64,000 nt of DNA from Candidatus Pelagibacter ubique HIMB058 (GCA_000419545.1 ATTF01000001.1:1-64000), one strand, 5' to 3'. Counted from the first letter of the stretch, positions 51,990 through 62,282 are shown. The notes: generated from the sequence alone by a model not told the origin. Translations and numbers: made by a program.

Positions 51990-53723
51990 TTAGTTCCAAG
52001 CTTTTTCGAAAGGAACTGTTTTACCTTTAGGCTTCTCATTACGCTTAGCTTTTGGTGATCCTGGTTGTTTCAACCAATAATCAGCGCCTTTCGGCTTAGC
52101 TAATCTTGGACCACATCCACCGTATGTATTGTTTGCTTTATCAGCAGCTTCCATACGTGACATAACTAAGTTCATCTCTTCTGCAAGACGATCCATAGCT
52201 TGTTGTGGAGTAAACGCACCTGAGTTTACGTCTCCAATTTGTTGCCACCAGATTTGTGCAAGTTTCGGATAGTCCGGAACGTTTACACCTGTTGGTGACC
52301 ACAATACTCTGTTTTTAGATCTGTAGAATTCTACAAGTCCACCAAGTTTTGGAGCTCTCTTAGTAAAGTGTTTGTGGTTAATTGTACTATCTCTAATGAT
52401 AGTTAAACCAACATCACTTTTCTTAAGATCAACAGTTTTAGATACTACGAACTGAGCGTATAACCACGCAGCTTTTCTTCTGTCAACTGGAGTAGACTTG
52501 AATAAAGTCCATGATCCAGCATCTTGATAACCAAGCTTCATACCTTCATCCCAGTAAGGACCTTTTGGTGATGGTCCCATTCTCCATAAAGGATTACCAC
52601 TATCATCAACTGTTTTGTTTCCAGAACTCTTTGGAGCAACCATTGATGCCGTAAACGCTGTATACCAGAAAATTTGCTGAGCAACGTTTCCTGATGATAA
52701 AGCTGGCAGAGACTGATAGAAGTCCATCGCCGCAGCACCTGGAGGTGCGTAAGCTCTTAACCACTCGTCCCATTTTCTGATTGCATATACGGCAGCAGGA
52801 CCATTAGCAGCCCCACCTCTTGCTACGTCAGCACCAACTGGGTTACAAGAACCTTTTTCCATTCTTATTCCCCACTCGTCTACTGGTACACCATTCGGTT
52901 TACCAACTGAACCTGCACCAGCCATTGATAACCACGCGTCAGTCATTCTCCATCCTAAGTCTGGAGCTCTCTTACCGTAGTCCATGTGACCGTATACTCT
53001 AACACCGTCTATATTCTTCACATCATTTGTAAAGTATGCAGCGATATCTTCGTAAGCAGACCAGTTAACTGGTACACCTAGATCGTATCCGTATTTAGCT
53101 TTGAAACCTTTTTTGATTTCAGGTCTGTCGAACCAATCTTTTCTAAACCAGTAAAGGTTAGCAAATTGTTGGTCAGGTAATTGATATAAATCACCATCTG
53201 GACCTGTCGTGAATGAAATTCCGATGAAATCTTTAAGATCTAAAGTCGGTAAAGTTACATCTTTACCCTCACCGGCCATCCAGTCAGTTAAGTTTACTGC
53301 TAACTGAAGTCTTGAGTGTGTACCGATCAAATCAGAGTCATTGATGTACGCATCATACAAGTTTCTTCCAGTTTGCATTTGAGTTTGTACAGCTTGTACT
53401 ACTTCCCCTTCTCCAAGTAACTGGTGATTTACTTTAATACCAGTTATTTCCTCAAAAGCTTTTGTTAAAACTTTTGATTCATATTCGTGAGTTGGAATAG
53501 TTTCTGATAATACGTTTATTTCCATTCCTTTGAATGGTTTAGCAGCATCATGAAACCACTGTAGTTCTTTCTCTCTCTCTTTTGCAGAGATTGTAGAAAG
53601 ACTAAACTCACCGTTTGACCATTTCTTAATTGCAGCATCGTGTCCGCCTGCAATCGCATTAGAAATAGTAATTAGAGAAAATGAAACAGCAACAGCTAGA
53701 AAAGTTTTAAATGTTTTTAACAT
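51990..53723 (-). CDS. glpV: Glycerol-binding protein GlpV
   Basis: 577 residues from the ATG at 53723, chosen because GGGGGAAA lies just upstream; a start at 53738 overlaps that SD. The signal peptide is MLKTFKTFLAVAVSFSL with a cut after NAIAG. The large periplasmic type-1 binding fold (NVLSETIPTHEYESKVLTKAFEEITGIKVNHQLLGEGEVVQ) is much longer than normal sugar-binding proteins (~400), as GlpV is. It captures glycerol for GlpPQST. It lies 101 bases after glpK, room for its own promoter. Confidence 0.92.
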   Translation of the reverse strand: MLKTFKTFLAVAVSFSLITISNAIAGGHDAAIKKWSNGEFSLSTISAKEREKELQWFHDAAKPFKGMEINVLSETIPTHEYESKVLTKAFEEITGIKVNHQLLGEGEVVQAVQTQMQTGRNLYDAYINDSDLIGTHSRLQLAVNLTDWMAGEGKDVTLPTLDLKDFIGISFTTGPDGDLYQLPDQQFANLYWFRKDWFDRPEIKKGFKAKYGYDLGVPVNWSAYEDIAAYFTNDVKNIDGVRVYGHMDYGKRAPDLGWRMTDAWLSMAGAGSVGKPNGVPVDEWGIRMEKGSCNPVGADVARGGAANGPAAVYAIRKWDEWLRAYAPPGAAAMDFYQSLPALSSGNVAQQIFWYTAFTASMVAPKSSGNKTVDDSGNPLWRMGPSPKGPYWDEGMKLGYQDAGSWTLFKSTPVDRRKAAWLYAQFVVSKTVDLKKSDVGLTIIRDSTINHKHFTKRAPKLGGLVEFYRSKNRVLWSPTGVNVPDYPKLAQIWWQQIGDVNSGAFTPQQAMDRLAEEMNLVMSRMEAADKANNTYGGCGPRLAKPKGADYWLKQPGSPKAKRNEKPKGKTVPFEKAWN

Positions 53724-53728
53724 CTTTA

Positions 53729-53736
53729 TTTCCCCC
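53729..53736 (-). promoter_or_regulatory. Shine-Dalgarno site deciding the glpV start
   Basis: GGGGGAAA lies about 6 bases before the ATG at 53723. It overlaps the alternative upstream ATG at 53738, arguing against that start. Confidence 0.7.
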
Positions 53737-53824
53737 ATTGTTGTTTAAATGATGGACTATTGAACCAAAAATAGCCCAAAGTGTACAGGATATAATTGTC
53801 TTTTTAATTCAACTTAAGGGTGTG

Positions 53825-55306
53825 TTAATTGCTTAAAGTTTTCTTAATAGCTGAGGCCCAGCCTTTTAAAAGATTATTTCTATTTTGATTTTTCATTTTT
53901 GGTGAGAAATTTTTGTCTAAATGCCAATTTTTAGAAATATCTTTTAATGATTTGTAAACTCCAATTTGTAAACCTGCCATAAATGCTGCACCTAGCGCTG
54001 TGGTTTCTTGAACTTTAGGTCTTAAAACTTTTACATTAACAATGTCTGATAAGAATTGTGAAAACCAATTATTCATTACCATTCCACCATCAACTTTTAC
54101 AATTTTAGGTCTTAATCCATCATGTTTCATTGCTTCAAATAAATCATAAGTTTGATAAGCAACAGCTTCTATTGTTGCTCTAACAATTTCTTTAGGACTT
54201 GTGTCTCTAGTAATTCCACTTAAAACACCTCTTGCGTTTGCATCCCAATAAGGAGCACCAAGACCTGTAAAAGCTGGCACTAAATAAATATTATTATTAT
54301 CTTTTAACGATTTAACAATTTTTTCTGTTTCAGGTGCTGATTTAAAAAACTTCATTCTATCTCTTAACCATTGAACTCCTGCTCCAGCAATAAAAATTGA
54401 ACCTTCCATCGCATAAGTTGTTTTACCATTAATTCTATATGCAATCGTAGTTAGCAATCTATTTTTAGAATAAATCTTTTTAGATCCAGTATTTAATAAA
54501 ACAAAAGCACCAGTTCCATATGTGCTTTTAAGAGACCCAGGTTCAAAGCAACATTGACCTATTGTAGCTGATTGCTGATCACCTACTACACCATTAATTG
54601 GAATTGATTTTCCTGTAATTGATGAATGTGTTTGACCATAGTCATCTGCACAGTCTTTTACTTCCGGTAAAATATGTTTTTGTATTTTTAGTAATTTTAA
54701 AATTGCATCATCCCATTTATTTGATGAAATATTATAAATCATTGTTCTGCTTGCATTTGTTGCATCAGTTGCATGAACTTTTCCTCTTGTAAGTCTCCAG
54801 ATTAAAAAGCTATCAATAGTTCCAAATAATAATTGTTTTTTATTCATTAGCTGTTTAGCTTTTGAAACATTATCTAAAATCCATTTAATTTTTGTACCTG
54901 AAAAATAAGAGTCGATTAAAAGACCGGTTTTATTAAAAACCATTGTATCTTTGTTTTGTTTTCTAAGTTTTTTACAAAACTCTTCTTGTCTACGATCTTG
55001 CCAAACGATAGCGTTATAAACTGGTTTACCTGTTTTCTTATCCCATAAAACAGTTGTTTCTCTTTGATTAGTAATACCGATGCTGAGAATTTCGCCTCTA
55101 AGTCTTTTTGCTTTTTGAATTACATCTTTTAAAGTTTTTAAAGTCGTTCTCCAAATTTCTTCAGGATTATGTTCAACCCATCCACTTTTTGGAAAATATT
55201 GAGTAAATTCTTTTTGAGAAGAAAAAACCGGTTTACCTTTTAAATCAAATAATATTGATCTATTTGAAGTTGTCCCCGCATCAATAGAAATTATAAATTT
55301 TTTCAT
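53825..55306 (-). CDS. glpK: Glycerol kinase
   Basis: 493 residues, FGGY kinase. The phosphate motif is IISIDAGTTSNRSILFD (Gln to Ala at the usual DQGTT position), then GWVEHNPEEIWRT, ITNQRETTVLWDKKTGKPVYNAIVWQDRR, and the C-terminal YQTYDLFEAMKHDG and VDGGMVMNNWFSQFLSDI. It makes sn-glycerol-3-phosphate from imported glycerol and ATP. It overlaps gpsA by 4 bases, a coherent catabolic operon. Confidence 0.96.
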   Translation of the reverse strand: MKKFIISIDAGTTSNRSILFDLKGKPVFSSQKEFTQYFPKSGWVEHNPEEIWRTTLKTLKDVIQKAKRLRGEILSIGITNQRETTVLWDKKTGKPVYNAIVWQDRRQEEFCKKLRKQNKDTMVFNKTGLLIDSYFSGTKIKWILDNVSKAKQLMNKKQLLFGTIDSFLIWRLTRGKVHATDATNASRTMIYNISSNKWDDAILKLLKIQKHILPEVKDCADDYGQTHSSITGKSIPINGVVGDQQSATIGQCCFEPGSLKSTYGTGAFVLLNTGSKKIYSKNRLLTTIAYRINGKTTYAMEGSIFIAGAGVQWLRDRMKFFKSAPETEKIVKSLKDNNNIYLVPAFTGLGAPYWDANARGVLSGITRDTSPKEIVRATIEAVAYQTYDLFEAMKHDGLRPKIVKVDGGMVMNNWFSQFLSDIVNVKVLRPKVQETTALGAAFMAGLQIGVYKSLKDISKNWHLDKNFSPKMKNQNRNNLLKGWASAIKKTLSN

Positions 55307-56349
55307 CTAAATGCTTCCCAGTCTAATTCAAGTTTTTTATCATCTACAATAGCATTAATCATCCCAAGCATTAAAGGCATTTTTTTTTGGTCAAAATCTT
55401 CATTAACTTTCTTAGCAATTTCTTTTGCAAGATCAGCTCCTTCTACAGTCACTTTTTCCATTTTAGTTTTTTTTGCTTCTGAAAAAGTTAAACCTTCACC
55501 AATATAAGATCCCATTTTTGCATTACGTCCACCACCAGAACTGACATATAAATCTCCTAAACCTGCTAAGCCTTTTACGGTTTCCTTTTTTCCTTTTAAA
55601 TGTTCGACAAAAATTTCCATTTCATGGATAGACTGCTTGATTAAAGCAGAAGCAGTATTAAGATAATTTTTTTCTCTAACTTCAGGTGATATATTTTGAC
55701 TACATAAACCTTTCGCAGCACCAACAGCCATTGAAAAAATATTCTTAATCGCAGCTGATACTTCAACACCGTTTAAGTCATCAGAGTATGAAGTGTGATA
55801 ATAATTTGTATTAAGCATATCAGCAATTTTTTTTGCAGTATTAATATCTTTGTTTGCAATAACAACGCTGCTATGAACTCTATTAGCTAGACCTGCTGCT
55901 AAACAAGGTCCGCCAACTGCAGAAATGTCTATCTTATTAATTCCCTTGGACTTCAAAAGTCTTTCTAGTTTATCAACTAATAATTCGTAATTATTATTAT
56001 GAATACTCAATCCTTTTGTAAGCATTAATAATTTAGGTACTTTTTTATCTTTATATAACCTACAAATTTGATCTGAAACCCACTCAATCCCCTTTGAACT
56101 GATGCCTAACACAATTAAATCGACATTAGATTTGAGAAGTTCATCAAATTTATCAAATTTAAATATATTAATTTCTTTTGGAATTTTTGTTTTTAAACCT
56201 GGGTGTAAATTGTCGTTTTTTTTAAATTCATCTATAAAATCATTTTCTAAGTGAGTACCTACGATATTAATATCATGATTATTATCTAAACAAGGTAAAG
56301 CAAATGCTGATCCCATTGCACCTGCTCCTATGATTACTATTTTTGACAT
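55303..56349 (-). CDS. gpsA: Glycerol-3-phosphate dehydrogenase [NAD(P)+] (GpsA-like)
   Basis: 348 residues. Rossmann start VIIGAGAMGSAFALPCLDNNH, then a PCLAAGLANRVHSSVVIA segment, VSAAIKNIFSMAVGAAKGL (with the substrate Lys) and GLAGLGDLYVSS. This is the soluble NAD(P)-linked enzyme normally used in lipid synthesis. Here it is the first gene before glpK and no glpD flavoprotein is present in the window, so it may oxidise G3P to DHAP for catabolism. It shares one base with trkH. Confidence 0.9.
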   Translation of the reverse strand: MSKIVIIGAGAMGSAFALPCLDNNHDINIVGTHLENDFIDEFKKNDNLHPGLKTKIPKEINIFKFDKFDELLKSNVDLIVLGISSKGIEWVSDQICRLYKDKKVPKLLMLTKGLSIHNNNYELLVDKLERLLKSKGINKIDISAVGGPCLAAGLANRVHSSVVIANKDINTAKKIADMLNTNYYHTSYSDDLNGVEVSAAIKNIFSMAVGAAKGLCSQNISPEVREKNYLNTASALIKQSIHEMEIFVEHLKGKKETVKGLAGLGDLYVSSGGGRNAKMGSYIGEGLTFSEAKKTKMEKVTVEGADLAKEIAKKVNEDFDQKKMPLMLGMINAIVDDKKLELDWEAFR

Positions 56350-57761
56350 TAGTCTTTAAATATTAGTTTTTTGAAAATTAAAAAAATAGATATTAGCTCA
56401 ATTTTTCCGACTATCATAAAAAATATTAAACTCATCTTTGAAGATGTTAATAAATTACTAAAGTTAATGTTTTCCATATTATACATTGTAGAATTTAAAG
56501 TGTTAGTTAACGTAAGAATGGATAATTTAAATGATTTTTCAAAACCAATATTATCAACAACAAGAAAACTAGATAAAATAAAAAGACTTACAAAAAAAGA
56601 GATGAATATTAAAAAAGATATTCTAATGCTTTCATCTGATATCTTTCTATTTGAGCTAAAAATTGTTTTGTTAATTATACTATTAGGACTGATTAATTTT
56701 AATATTTCTGATGATGTAATTTTAAGAAGAATATAAAATCTAATCAATTTTATGCCAGAGGTATTAGATATTAAAGAGCCACCAACTAATGTAATAAGTA
56801 AAAAATATAGACTAAGATTATTACCTTGATCTAAAAATGTCAGACCTGAGCTGGCTAAACTACTTAGTATACTTAAAATTAAATCAAATGCCGAGTAATC
56901 ATTAAAGGATATAAGGCCAAAAAGAAGTATTAAAAAAATTACTAAATACAAGTCTTCCCTATGACCATCTAACAAATTTTTTTTGTTAAATAAATTAAAT
57001 AATAGAAAAAGATTGAGCATCGAGATAATTAAAGAAAAAAAGAAAATTATTTTCTGAAAGTTAGTTGATATAATTTTATAAATATTATCAGTTGGAAGAA
57101 ATCCACCACCTGATATTAATGTCATTGATATATTTAGAGAATTAAAGAGCCTCAATCCAGAAATGTTCAGTAAAGTAAAAATTATTAAACTTAGAACAGA
57201 GTAAACAATTATTATTTTAGTGATATTTTCTTTTATATTTTCCTCTGATTTATAACTGCTATCACCAGAATAAACGAGATCGGTCATTTTATAGTTAAAA
57301 GTTTTATTAGAAAAAATAATCATTAGAAAAATAAGAAAATATAATCCTCCAATCCATTGTGAAGAAGATCTCCATAAAATTAAGGTTGGGTCTAAATATT
57401 TTATATTTTTAAAAACTGAAAACCCTGTGCCAGTTAAACCGGATACTGCTTCAAATATAGAGTTCAAAAATGTAACTTGGTAATTACTTAAGTAAAAAGG
57501 AATAGCAATTAACATTGAAATTAACAAATAAGTAGAAATAATTAAAATTAATTGATCAATGTAATAAATTTTTTTTACTGAATTTTTTCCAAAATATAAA
57601 AGTCCGGAACCTATTATTAATGAAGAAACTAGTGTTATAAAATATGTCTCTATACTTAAAAAATAGTCAAAATAAGTTGCGTATAAAATATTTATTAAAG
57701 CCAGAAAACTTATAGGGAAACAAAATAAGCTTAGATAAAAACTTATACCTTTAAAATTCAT
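56349..57761 (-). CDS. trkH: Potassium uptake protein TrkH
   Basis: 470 residues, about ten or eleven helices. Selectivity-filter-like loops are seen in EAVSGLTGTGFSVFKNI, LISGGGFLPTDNIYK and SSLASSGLTFLDQGN, typical of TrkH/KtrB. It is the channel for K+ uptake, gated by TrkA. It lies 5 bases after trkA, in the ntrYX-trkAH arrangement common in alphaproteobacteria. It is slightly shorter than E. coli TrkH (483). Confidence 0.9.
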   Translation of the reverse strand: MNFKGISFYLSLFCFPISFLALINILYATYFDYFLSIETYFITLVSSLIIGSGLLYFGKNSVKKIYYIDQLILIISTYLLISMLIAIPFYLSNYQVTFLNSIFEAVSGLTGTGFSVFKNIKYLDPTLILWRSSSQWIGGLYFLIFLMIIFSNKTFNYKMTDLVYSGDSSYKSEENIKENITKIIIVYSVLSLIIFTLLNISGLRLFNSLNISMTLISGGGFLPTDNIYKIISTNFQKIIFFFSLIISMLNLFLLFNLFNKKNLLDGHREDLYLVIFLILLFGLISFNDYSAFDLILSILSSLASSGLTFLDQGNNLSLYFLLITLVGGSLISNTSGIKLIRFYILLKITSSEILKLISPNSIINKTIFSSNRKISDESIRISFLIFISFFVSLFILSSFLVVDNIGFEKSFKLSILTLTNTLNSTMYNMENINFSNLLTSSKMSLIFFMIVGKIELISIFLIFKKLIFKD

Positions 57762-57766
57762 GAAAA

Positions 57767-59140
57767 TTAAATTGCGCCAACACTAAAGATGCTTTCAACT
57801 GCTTTTAATTCCTCCCTTTTTGCAAGAAATACAACTAGATCATCTTTTTCAAAAATAAAACTAGATCTTGGGATAATTACTTGATCTTTTCTTATTACTG
57901 CACCAATTCTAATATCCTCTGGTAAGTTTGAGTCACGGATTTTTTTATTAATAAGTTCTGACTTATCAGAAATTTTCGCTTCTATAAATTCATATTCTCC
58001 GTCTAATAAAGAGTAAACTGTACCAATAGTACCCCTGTGAACATGTTCCATAATTCTAGAAACTGTTGTCATTCTTGGATCAACTAAATCATCAATGTTA
58101 AGTGAGTCCTGTAAAAGATTGTAATTCGTTTTATTTACTATTGCGATAGTTCTTTTTTTAAGTCCTGTTTTTTCTGCAAGAACACATGCCATCATATTGT
58201 TCTCGTCGTCATTAGTTAAAGCTAAAACTGTTTCTGATCCTTCAAGATTAGCTTCCTTGAGAATTTCTTCATCTAAAGCATCACCATTTATTACTATTGA
58301 AGAAGACAGCTCATTAGCTATTTCTTCAGCTCTTTGTTTATTTTTTTCAATTATTTTAATTCTTAAATCTTCAAAATTTTCCTCAAGCATTTTTGCTAAA
58401 TGAAGACCGATATTTCCTCCACCAATAATAAGTACGTTTTTTGAAACTTTTTCCTCATGTCCAAATGCTTTTAAAATAGGAGTTAATTGATCACTACTTA
58501 CAACCACATATACGTTATCATCCTCTAACATCTGATCATTTTTTTTTAAGTATACAAATTTTCCTTTTCTCATAGCTCCAAGGATATTTGCTTTAAAATC
58601 AGGAAATTTTTCTGTTAATTTTTTAAGTGGTATGTTTTTAATTGGACAATTTTTTTCGATAGAAATTTCTAGCATCTTTACTTTGTTTTTACCAAAAGGC
58701 ACGTTGTCTAAAGCACCAGGAGCTTCTAGTCTTCTATAAAGTGATTTTGCTACCTCTAATTCAGGAGAAATAATAACATCTATTGGTATATTAGACTTAT
58801 TATAAAGCTTTCCCCATTTACCTTCTAAAAAATCTTTAGTTCTTATACGAGCTATTTTTTTAGAAACGTTAAATAGAGAACTAGCCAACTGACAAACAAT
58901 CATATTAGTTTCGTCATTTCTTGTAACAGCTATAACCATATCTGCTTTTTCTGCTCCCGCATTTTCTAACACACTCGGAAGGGTTGCTCTTCCAACAATC
59001 CCTTTTACATCTTGGGTATCATTTATTTTCTTAATATCCTCTGACGATTGATCAATTACAGTAACTGAGTGACCTTGAGCAGATAATTGTTTACTAATTG
59101 AAAAGCCAACTTTACCGGCTCCACATATAATTATGTTCAT
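57767..59140 (-). CDS. trkA: Potassium uptake regulator TrkA
   Basis: 457 residues, two RCK units. N-terminal half IIICGAGKVGFSISKQLSAQGHSVTVIDQ with TrkA_C domain to ~225, and second half VLIIGGGNIGLHLAKMLEENFEDLRIKIIEK, each a nucleotide-binding Rossmann fold. It binds NAD/ATP and gates TrkH at the cytoplasmic side. It lies 3 bases downstream of ntrX. Confidence 0.95.
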   Translation of the reverse strand: MNIIICGAGKVGFSISKQLSAQGHSVTVIDQSSEDIKKINDTQDVKGIVGRATLPSVLENAGAEKADMVIAVTRNDETNMIVCQLASSLFNVSKKIARIRTKDFLEGKWGKLYNKSNIPIDVIISPELEVAKSLYRRLEAPGALDNVPFGKNKVKMLEISIEKNCPIKNIPLKKLTEKFPDFKANILGAMRKGKFVYLKKNDQMLEDDNVYVVVSSDQLTPILKAFGHEEKVSKNVLIIGGGNIGLHLAKMLEENFEDLRIKIIEKNKQRAEEIANELSSSIVINGDALDEEILKEANLEGSETVLALTNDDENNMMACVLAEKTGLKKRTIAIVNKTNYNLLQDSLNIDDLVDPRMTTVSRIMEHVHRGTIGTVYSLLDGEYEFIEAKISDKSELINKKIRDSNLPEDIRIGAVIRKDQVIIPRSSFIFEKDDLVVFLAKREELKAVESIFSVGAI

Positions 59141-59143
59141 ATT

Positions 59144-60511
59144 TTAATTGATTCCTTTAATGCCTAAAGATTTAAGTTTTCTATGAAGTGCTGATCTCTC
59201 CATACCAATGAAGTCAGCAGTTTTCGAAATGTTTCCGTGATGTTTTTTGAGTTGTATTGTTAAGTATTCTTTTTCAAAATGTTCTCTAGCTTCTTTTAAT
59301 GGAGATTGAAAAGATTGAGTTAAAATATTGTTCTCTTCTGTAATTTTTGAAGAAGGATTTAATATATCATTAATTAATTGGTTTATTTTTTCTTTGCTAT
59401 CGTTTGATGATAAAATTGTTATTCTTTCAACTAGATTTCTAAGCTCTCTGACATTACCAGGCCAACTATAGGTGTATAAGCTGTCATTCTTTATATCTAT
59501 GTTTGGCTCTTGAACACCATTTATTTCTGCAAGTTTAGCTTTAAAATAATTAATTAATAAAGGAATATCTTCAGTCCTTGAAGATAATGAATTTAATTCT
59601 ATAGGCATTACGTTTAATCTATGAAAGAGATCTTCTCTAAATTTATTTTCTTTAACTAATTGCTTAAGATCTTTAGATGTAGATGAAATAAGTCTTATGT
59701 TTACATTTATATCTTTAGAACCATTAATCCGTTTAAATTTTTGGTCTATTAAAACTCTTAAAACATTTGCCTGTGTTTCGTAAGGAATTTCTGATACTTC
59801 ATCGATAAGTAAAGTTCCTTTGTTTGCTCTTTCTAATGCTCCAAATGAAATATTTCCATCATCAAATTCTTCACCAAATAATTCTTTTTCATATGTTCTT
59901 TCCTTCAATAAAGCCGCATTAATTATAACGAATGGCTCTTTTACTCTTCCTGAATTTTTATGGATTTTTCTAGCGACAAGTTCTTTTCCAGACCCTGTAG
60001 GTCCAGAAATTAAAATCCTACTTTCTGAAGTTGATAATTTTTCGATAGTTTTTCTAACTTTGACCATATCTGGGCTATCTCCAACAAGATCAAATGAGTG
60101 GAATAATTTATTTTCGATAATATCCTTTTCTTTTTTGAGTAATGACGACTCCAAGCCTCTATTTACATAATTTAATATTTTTTCTTTTGAAAATGGTTTT
60201 TCAATAAATTCGTAAGCACCTAGCCTTATTGCTTCAACAGCGACTTTTACAGTCGCATGTCCTGAGATCATTATAACTGGGAGATTTTTATTTTTTTTTA
60301 TTATTAGTTTTAATAAATCTATACCGTCTTTATCAGGCTTATCTAATTTGATATCTAAAATCGCTAGATCAGGAAGGCGTTTATTTATTTCTAAAACTGC
60401 TTGATCATAGTTTGCAGCAGTTCTAATTTTATAATTTTGTTCTTCCAGAATATTGCTAACTAAAAATCTAATATCTGGATTATCGTCTATAACTAAAATT
60501 TCTTTAAGCAT
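59144..60511 (-). CDS. ntrX: Response regulator NtrX
   Basis: 455 residues. Receiver with phospho-acceptor Asp53 (DLAILDIKLDKPDKDG), an AAA+ domain (Walker A ISGPTGSGKELVAR; Walker B GTLLIDEVSEIP) and a Fis-type C-terminal helix-turn-helix (GNISKTADFIGMERSALHRKL). The sigma-54 contact loop GAFTGA is absent: ELFGEEFDDGNISFGALERA occupies its place, as in other alphaproteobacterial NtrX. It therefore probably regulates without sigma-54. Overlaps ntrY by 8 bases. Confidence 0.93.
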   Translation of the reverse strand: MLKEILVIDDNPDIRFLVSNILEEQNYKIRTAANYDQAVLEINKRLPDLAILDIKLDKPDKDGIDLLKLIIKKNKNLPVIMISGHATVKVAVEAIRLGAYEFIEKPFSKEKILNYVNRGLESSLLKKEKDIIENKLFHSFDLVGDSPDMVKVRKTIEKLSTSESRILISGPTGSGKELVARKIHKNSGRVKEPFVIINAALLKERTYEKELFGEEFDDGNISFGALERANKGTLLIDEVSEIPYETQANVLRVLIDQKFKRINGSKDINVNIRLISSTSKDLKQLVKENKFREDLFHRLNVMPIELNSLSSRTEDIPLLINYFKAKLAEINGVQEPNIDIKNDSLYTYSWPGNVRELRNLVERITILSSNDSKEKINQLINDILNPSSKITEENNILTQSFQSPLKEAREHFEKEYLTIQLKKHHGNISKTADFIGMERSALHRKLKSLGIKGIN

Positions 60512-62282
60512 ATTTAGGTAATGATATTGTAACTATAGTGCCTTTATTGTCTTTGCTTTTTTTAATTGAAAAACTTCCATTATGTTCATTTATAATTTTA
60601 GTTACTATTGGAAGGCCTAAACCCGTTCCAGTTTTTTTAGTTGTAAAATATGGAGTCATTGCTTTTTTAGCGTCTGTAATACCTGGGCCATTATCATGAA
60701 TTCTTAGTGTTATATAGTCATTATTGCTAACTATTTCTATGTCTATATTTCCTTTAAAATTAGGGTCTTTCTGCTTAATATCTTCCAGTGCCTCTTCTGA
60801 ATTCTTTATAAGATTAATCATAACTCGATTCAATTGATCCTCGTCACCCTCAATAAATTTATCTTGCGTATTTTTAATTACATTAATTGAATTTTTTGAA
60901 GTCATTTTGATAAAGTCTGAAGATTTTATAATTAGTTGAGTCAGATCAATTTTTTTAAATATAGGTCTTGGCATTCTAGCAAAATTTGAAAATTCATTAA
61001 CAAGTTTTTCAATGTCTCTAATTTGTCTATTAATGGTTTCTAAATATTTTTCAAAATTTTTACTATCTTGGTTTAATTTATCTTTATATTTTTCTCTTAA
61101 GCTATCAATCGAAAGCTGAATTGGAGTTAATGGATTTTTTATTTCATGAGCTAACTTTCTTGCAACACTTTCCCAAGCTTCGTATCTTTCAGTGATTAAA
61201 AGTTTATCTTGTTGTTCTTTCAATCTTTCAATCATTTGATTGAAGTTTTTATTTAATTGTTGAAATTCTTCATCTGTTTCTAATTCTGGAACTTTTACAT
61301 CAAGTGCTCCTTTGCTTATTGAATCTGATGCTCCAATTAGGTTTACAATAGGCTTTGTTAACCTGGATGCAAAAGTAATAGCTATTGAAGTTGATAAAAA
61401 TAATAATAACGTAACTACGATTACATATATAACTGCAAAAGTAACTTTTATTCCTGTTTGACTATTCTCCACAGAATAATAAAAACTTACTGCTTGCTCA
61501 GTCTCATTCAGGTATCTTAAGATTTCAGGATCAATATTTCTTGAAATATACAAATACGTGTCAACTAAAGCAGTTAATTTGGTCATCACAGTTGTTTTAT
61601 TTTCTAGATTGTCAGAAATAAAAACTGGTTTTCCCTCTAAGGCTTCGTCGTAATCTTCGTCTGCAGGAATTACAAATTCTTCGGTTATATCCCTAACATC
61701 TGATAGAAGTATATTACCAAGACTGTCGATCAAATAAACATCATCGACTCTTCTTAATATTTTTTCTGATCTAACAATATTTTGGAAACGATTTGGGTTA
61801 GAATAGTATAATCCAGATGCCCGGTTTAATCCTACACTCATTAATATTACGTCTGATAAAACGTTTTCTTTACTTTCTTCTAAATAGTTTTTGGCAACAT
61901 CAAATGAGTTGTTTACGGCTTTTGTAATTTGTTTATCAAAATAGTTTTGAATTCCGAAATTAAAAATAAATAATGAAAATATCGCAACTATTAAGGATGG
62001 GATCACAGTGAATAATGAAAATACAGAAATATATTTTAAATTAGTTTGTGAACCTTTTTTATTTTTTTTACCTGTATAGTAAAATCTGTAAAAGTTTCTA
62101 AAAATTAAAGTAAAAAAAATTAGTAATAAAAAAATATCAACGATTAATAAATTTTGTAAATTTTTATCTGTAAGTGGAATAAAACCTTCATTAATAAATG
62201 TTAAAAAAGTAACAATTCCCATGAAAATACAAAGAAATGAAGATAAAATAATCCAATTGAAGTTTTTAATTATCTTAAACAT
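60504..62282 (-). CDS. ntrY: Sensor histidine kinase NtrY (compact form)
   Basis: 592 residues. Three helices in the first ~110 residues, a periplasmic sensor (~120-270), one more helix (FAVIYVIVVTLLLFLSTSIA), HAMP (ASRLTKPIVNLIGASDSIS), then HisKA (VARKLAHEIKNPLTPIQLSIDSL) and HATPase (MINLIKNSEEAL; HDNGPGIT; GTGLGLPIV). The PAS domain usual between HAMP and HisKA in NtrY (~730-770 residues) is missing. It phosphorylates NtrX; nitrogen or redox status are the family's proposed signals. Confidence 0.93.
   Translation of the reverse strand: MFKIIKNFNWIILSSFLCIFMGIVTFLTFINEGFIPLTDKNLQNLLIVDIFLLLIFFTLIFRNFYRFYYTGKKNKKGSQTNLKYISVFSLFTVIPSLIVAIFSLFIFNFGIQNYFDKQITKAVNNSFDVAKNYLEESKENVLSDVILMSVGLNRASGLYYSNPNRFQNIVRSEKILRRVDDVYLIDSLGNILLSDVRDITEEFVIPADEDYDEALEGKPVFISDNLENKTTVMTKLTALVDTYLYISRNIDPEILRYLNETEQAVSFYYSVENSQTGIKVTFAVIYVIVVTLLLFLSTSIAITFASRLTKPIVNLIGASDSISKGALDVKVPELETDEEFQQLNKNFNQMIERLKEQQDKLLITERYEAWESVARKLAHEIKNPLTPIQLSIDSLREKYKDKLNQDSKNFEKYLETINRQIRDIEKLVNEFSNFARMPRPIFKKIDLTQLIIKSSDFIKMTSKNSINVIKNTQDKFIEGDEDQLNRVMINLIKNSEEALEDIKQKDPNFKGNIDIEIVSNNDYITLRIHDNGPGITDAKKAMTPYFTTKKTGTGLGLPIVTKIINEHNGSFSIKKSKDNKGTIVTISLPKYA

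Noticed and set aside
53724..53824. Riboswitch or leader structure before glpV
   Set aside because: The 101-base gap shows no convincing paired architecture; only an SD is supported.
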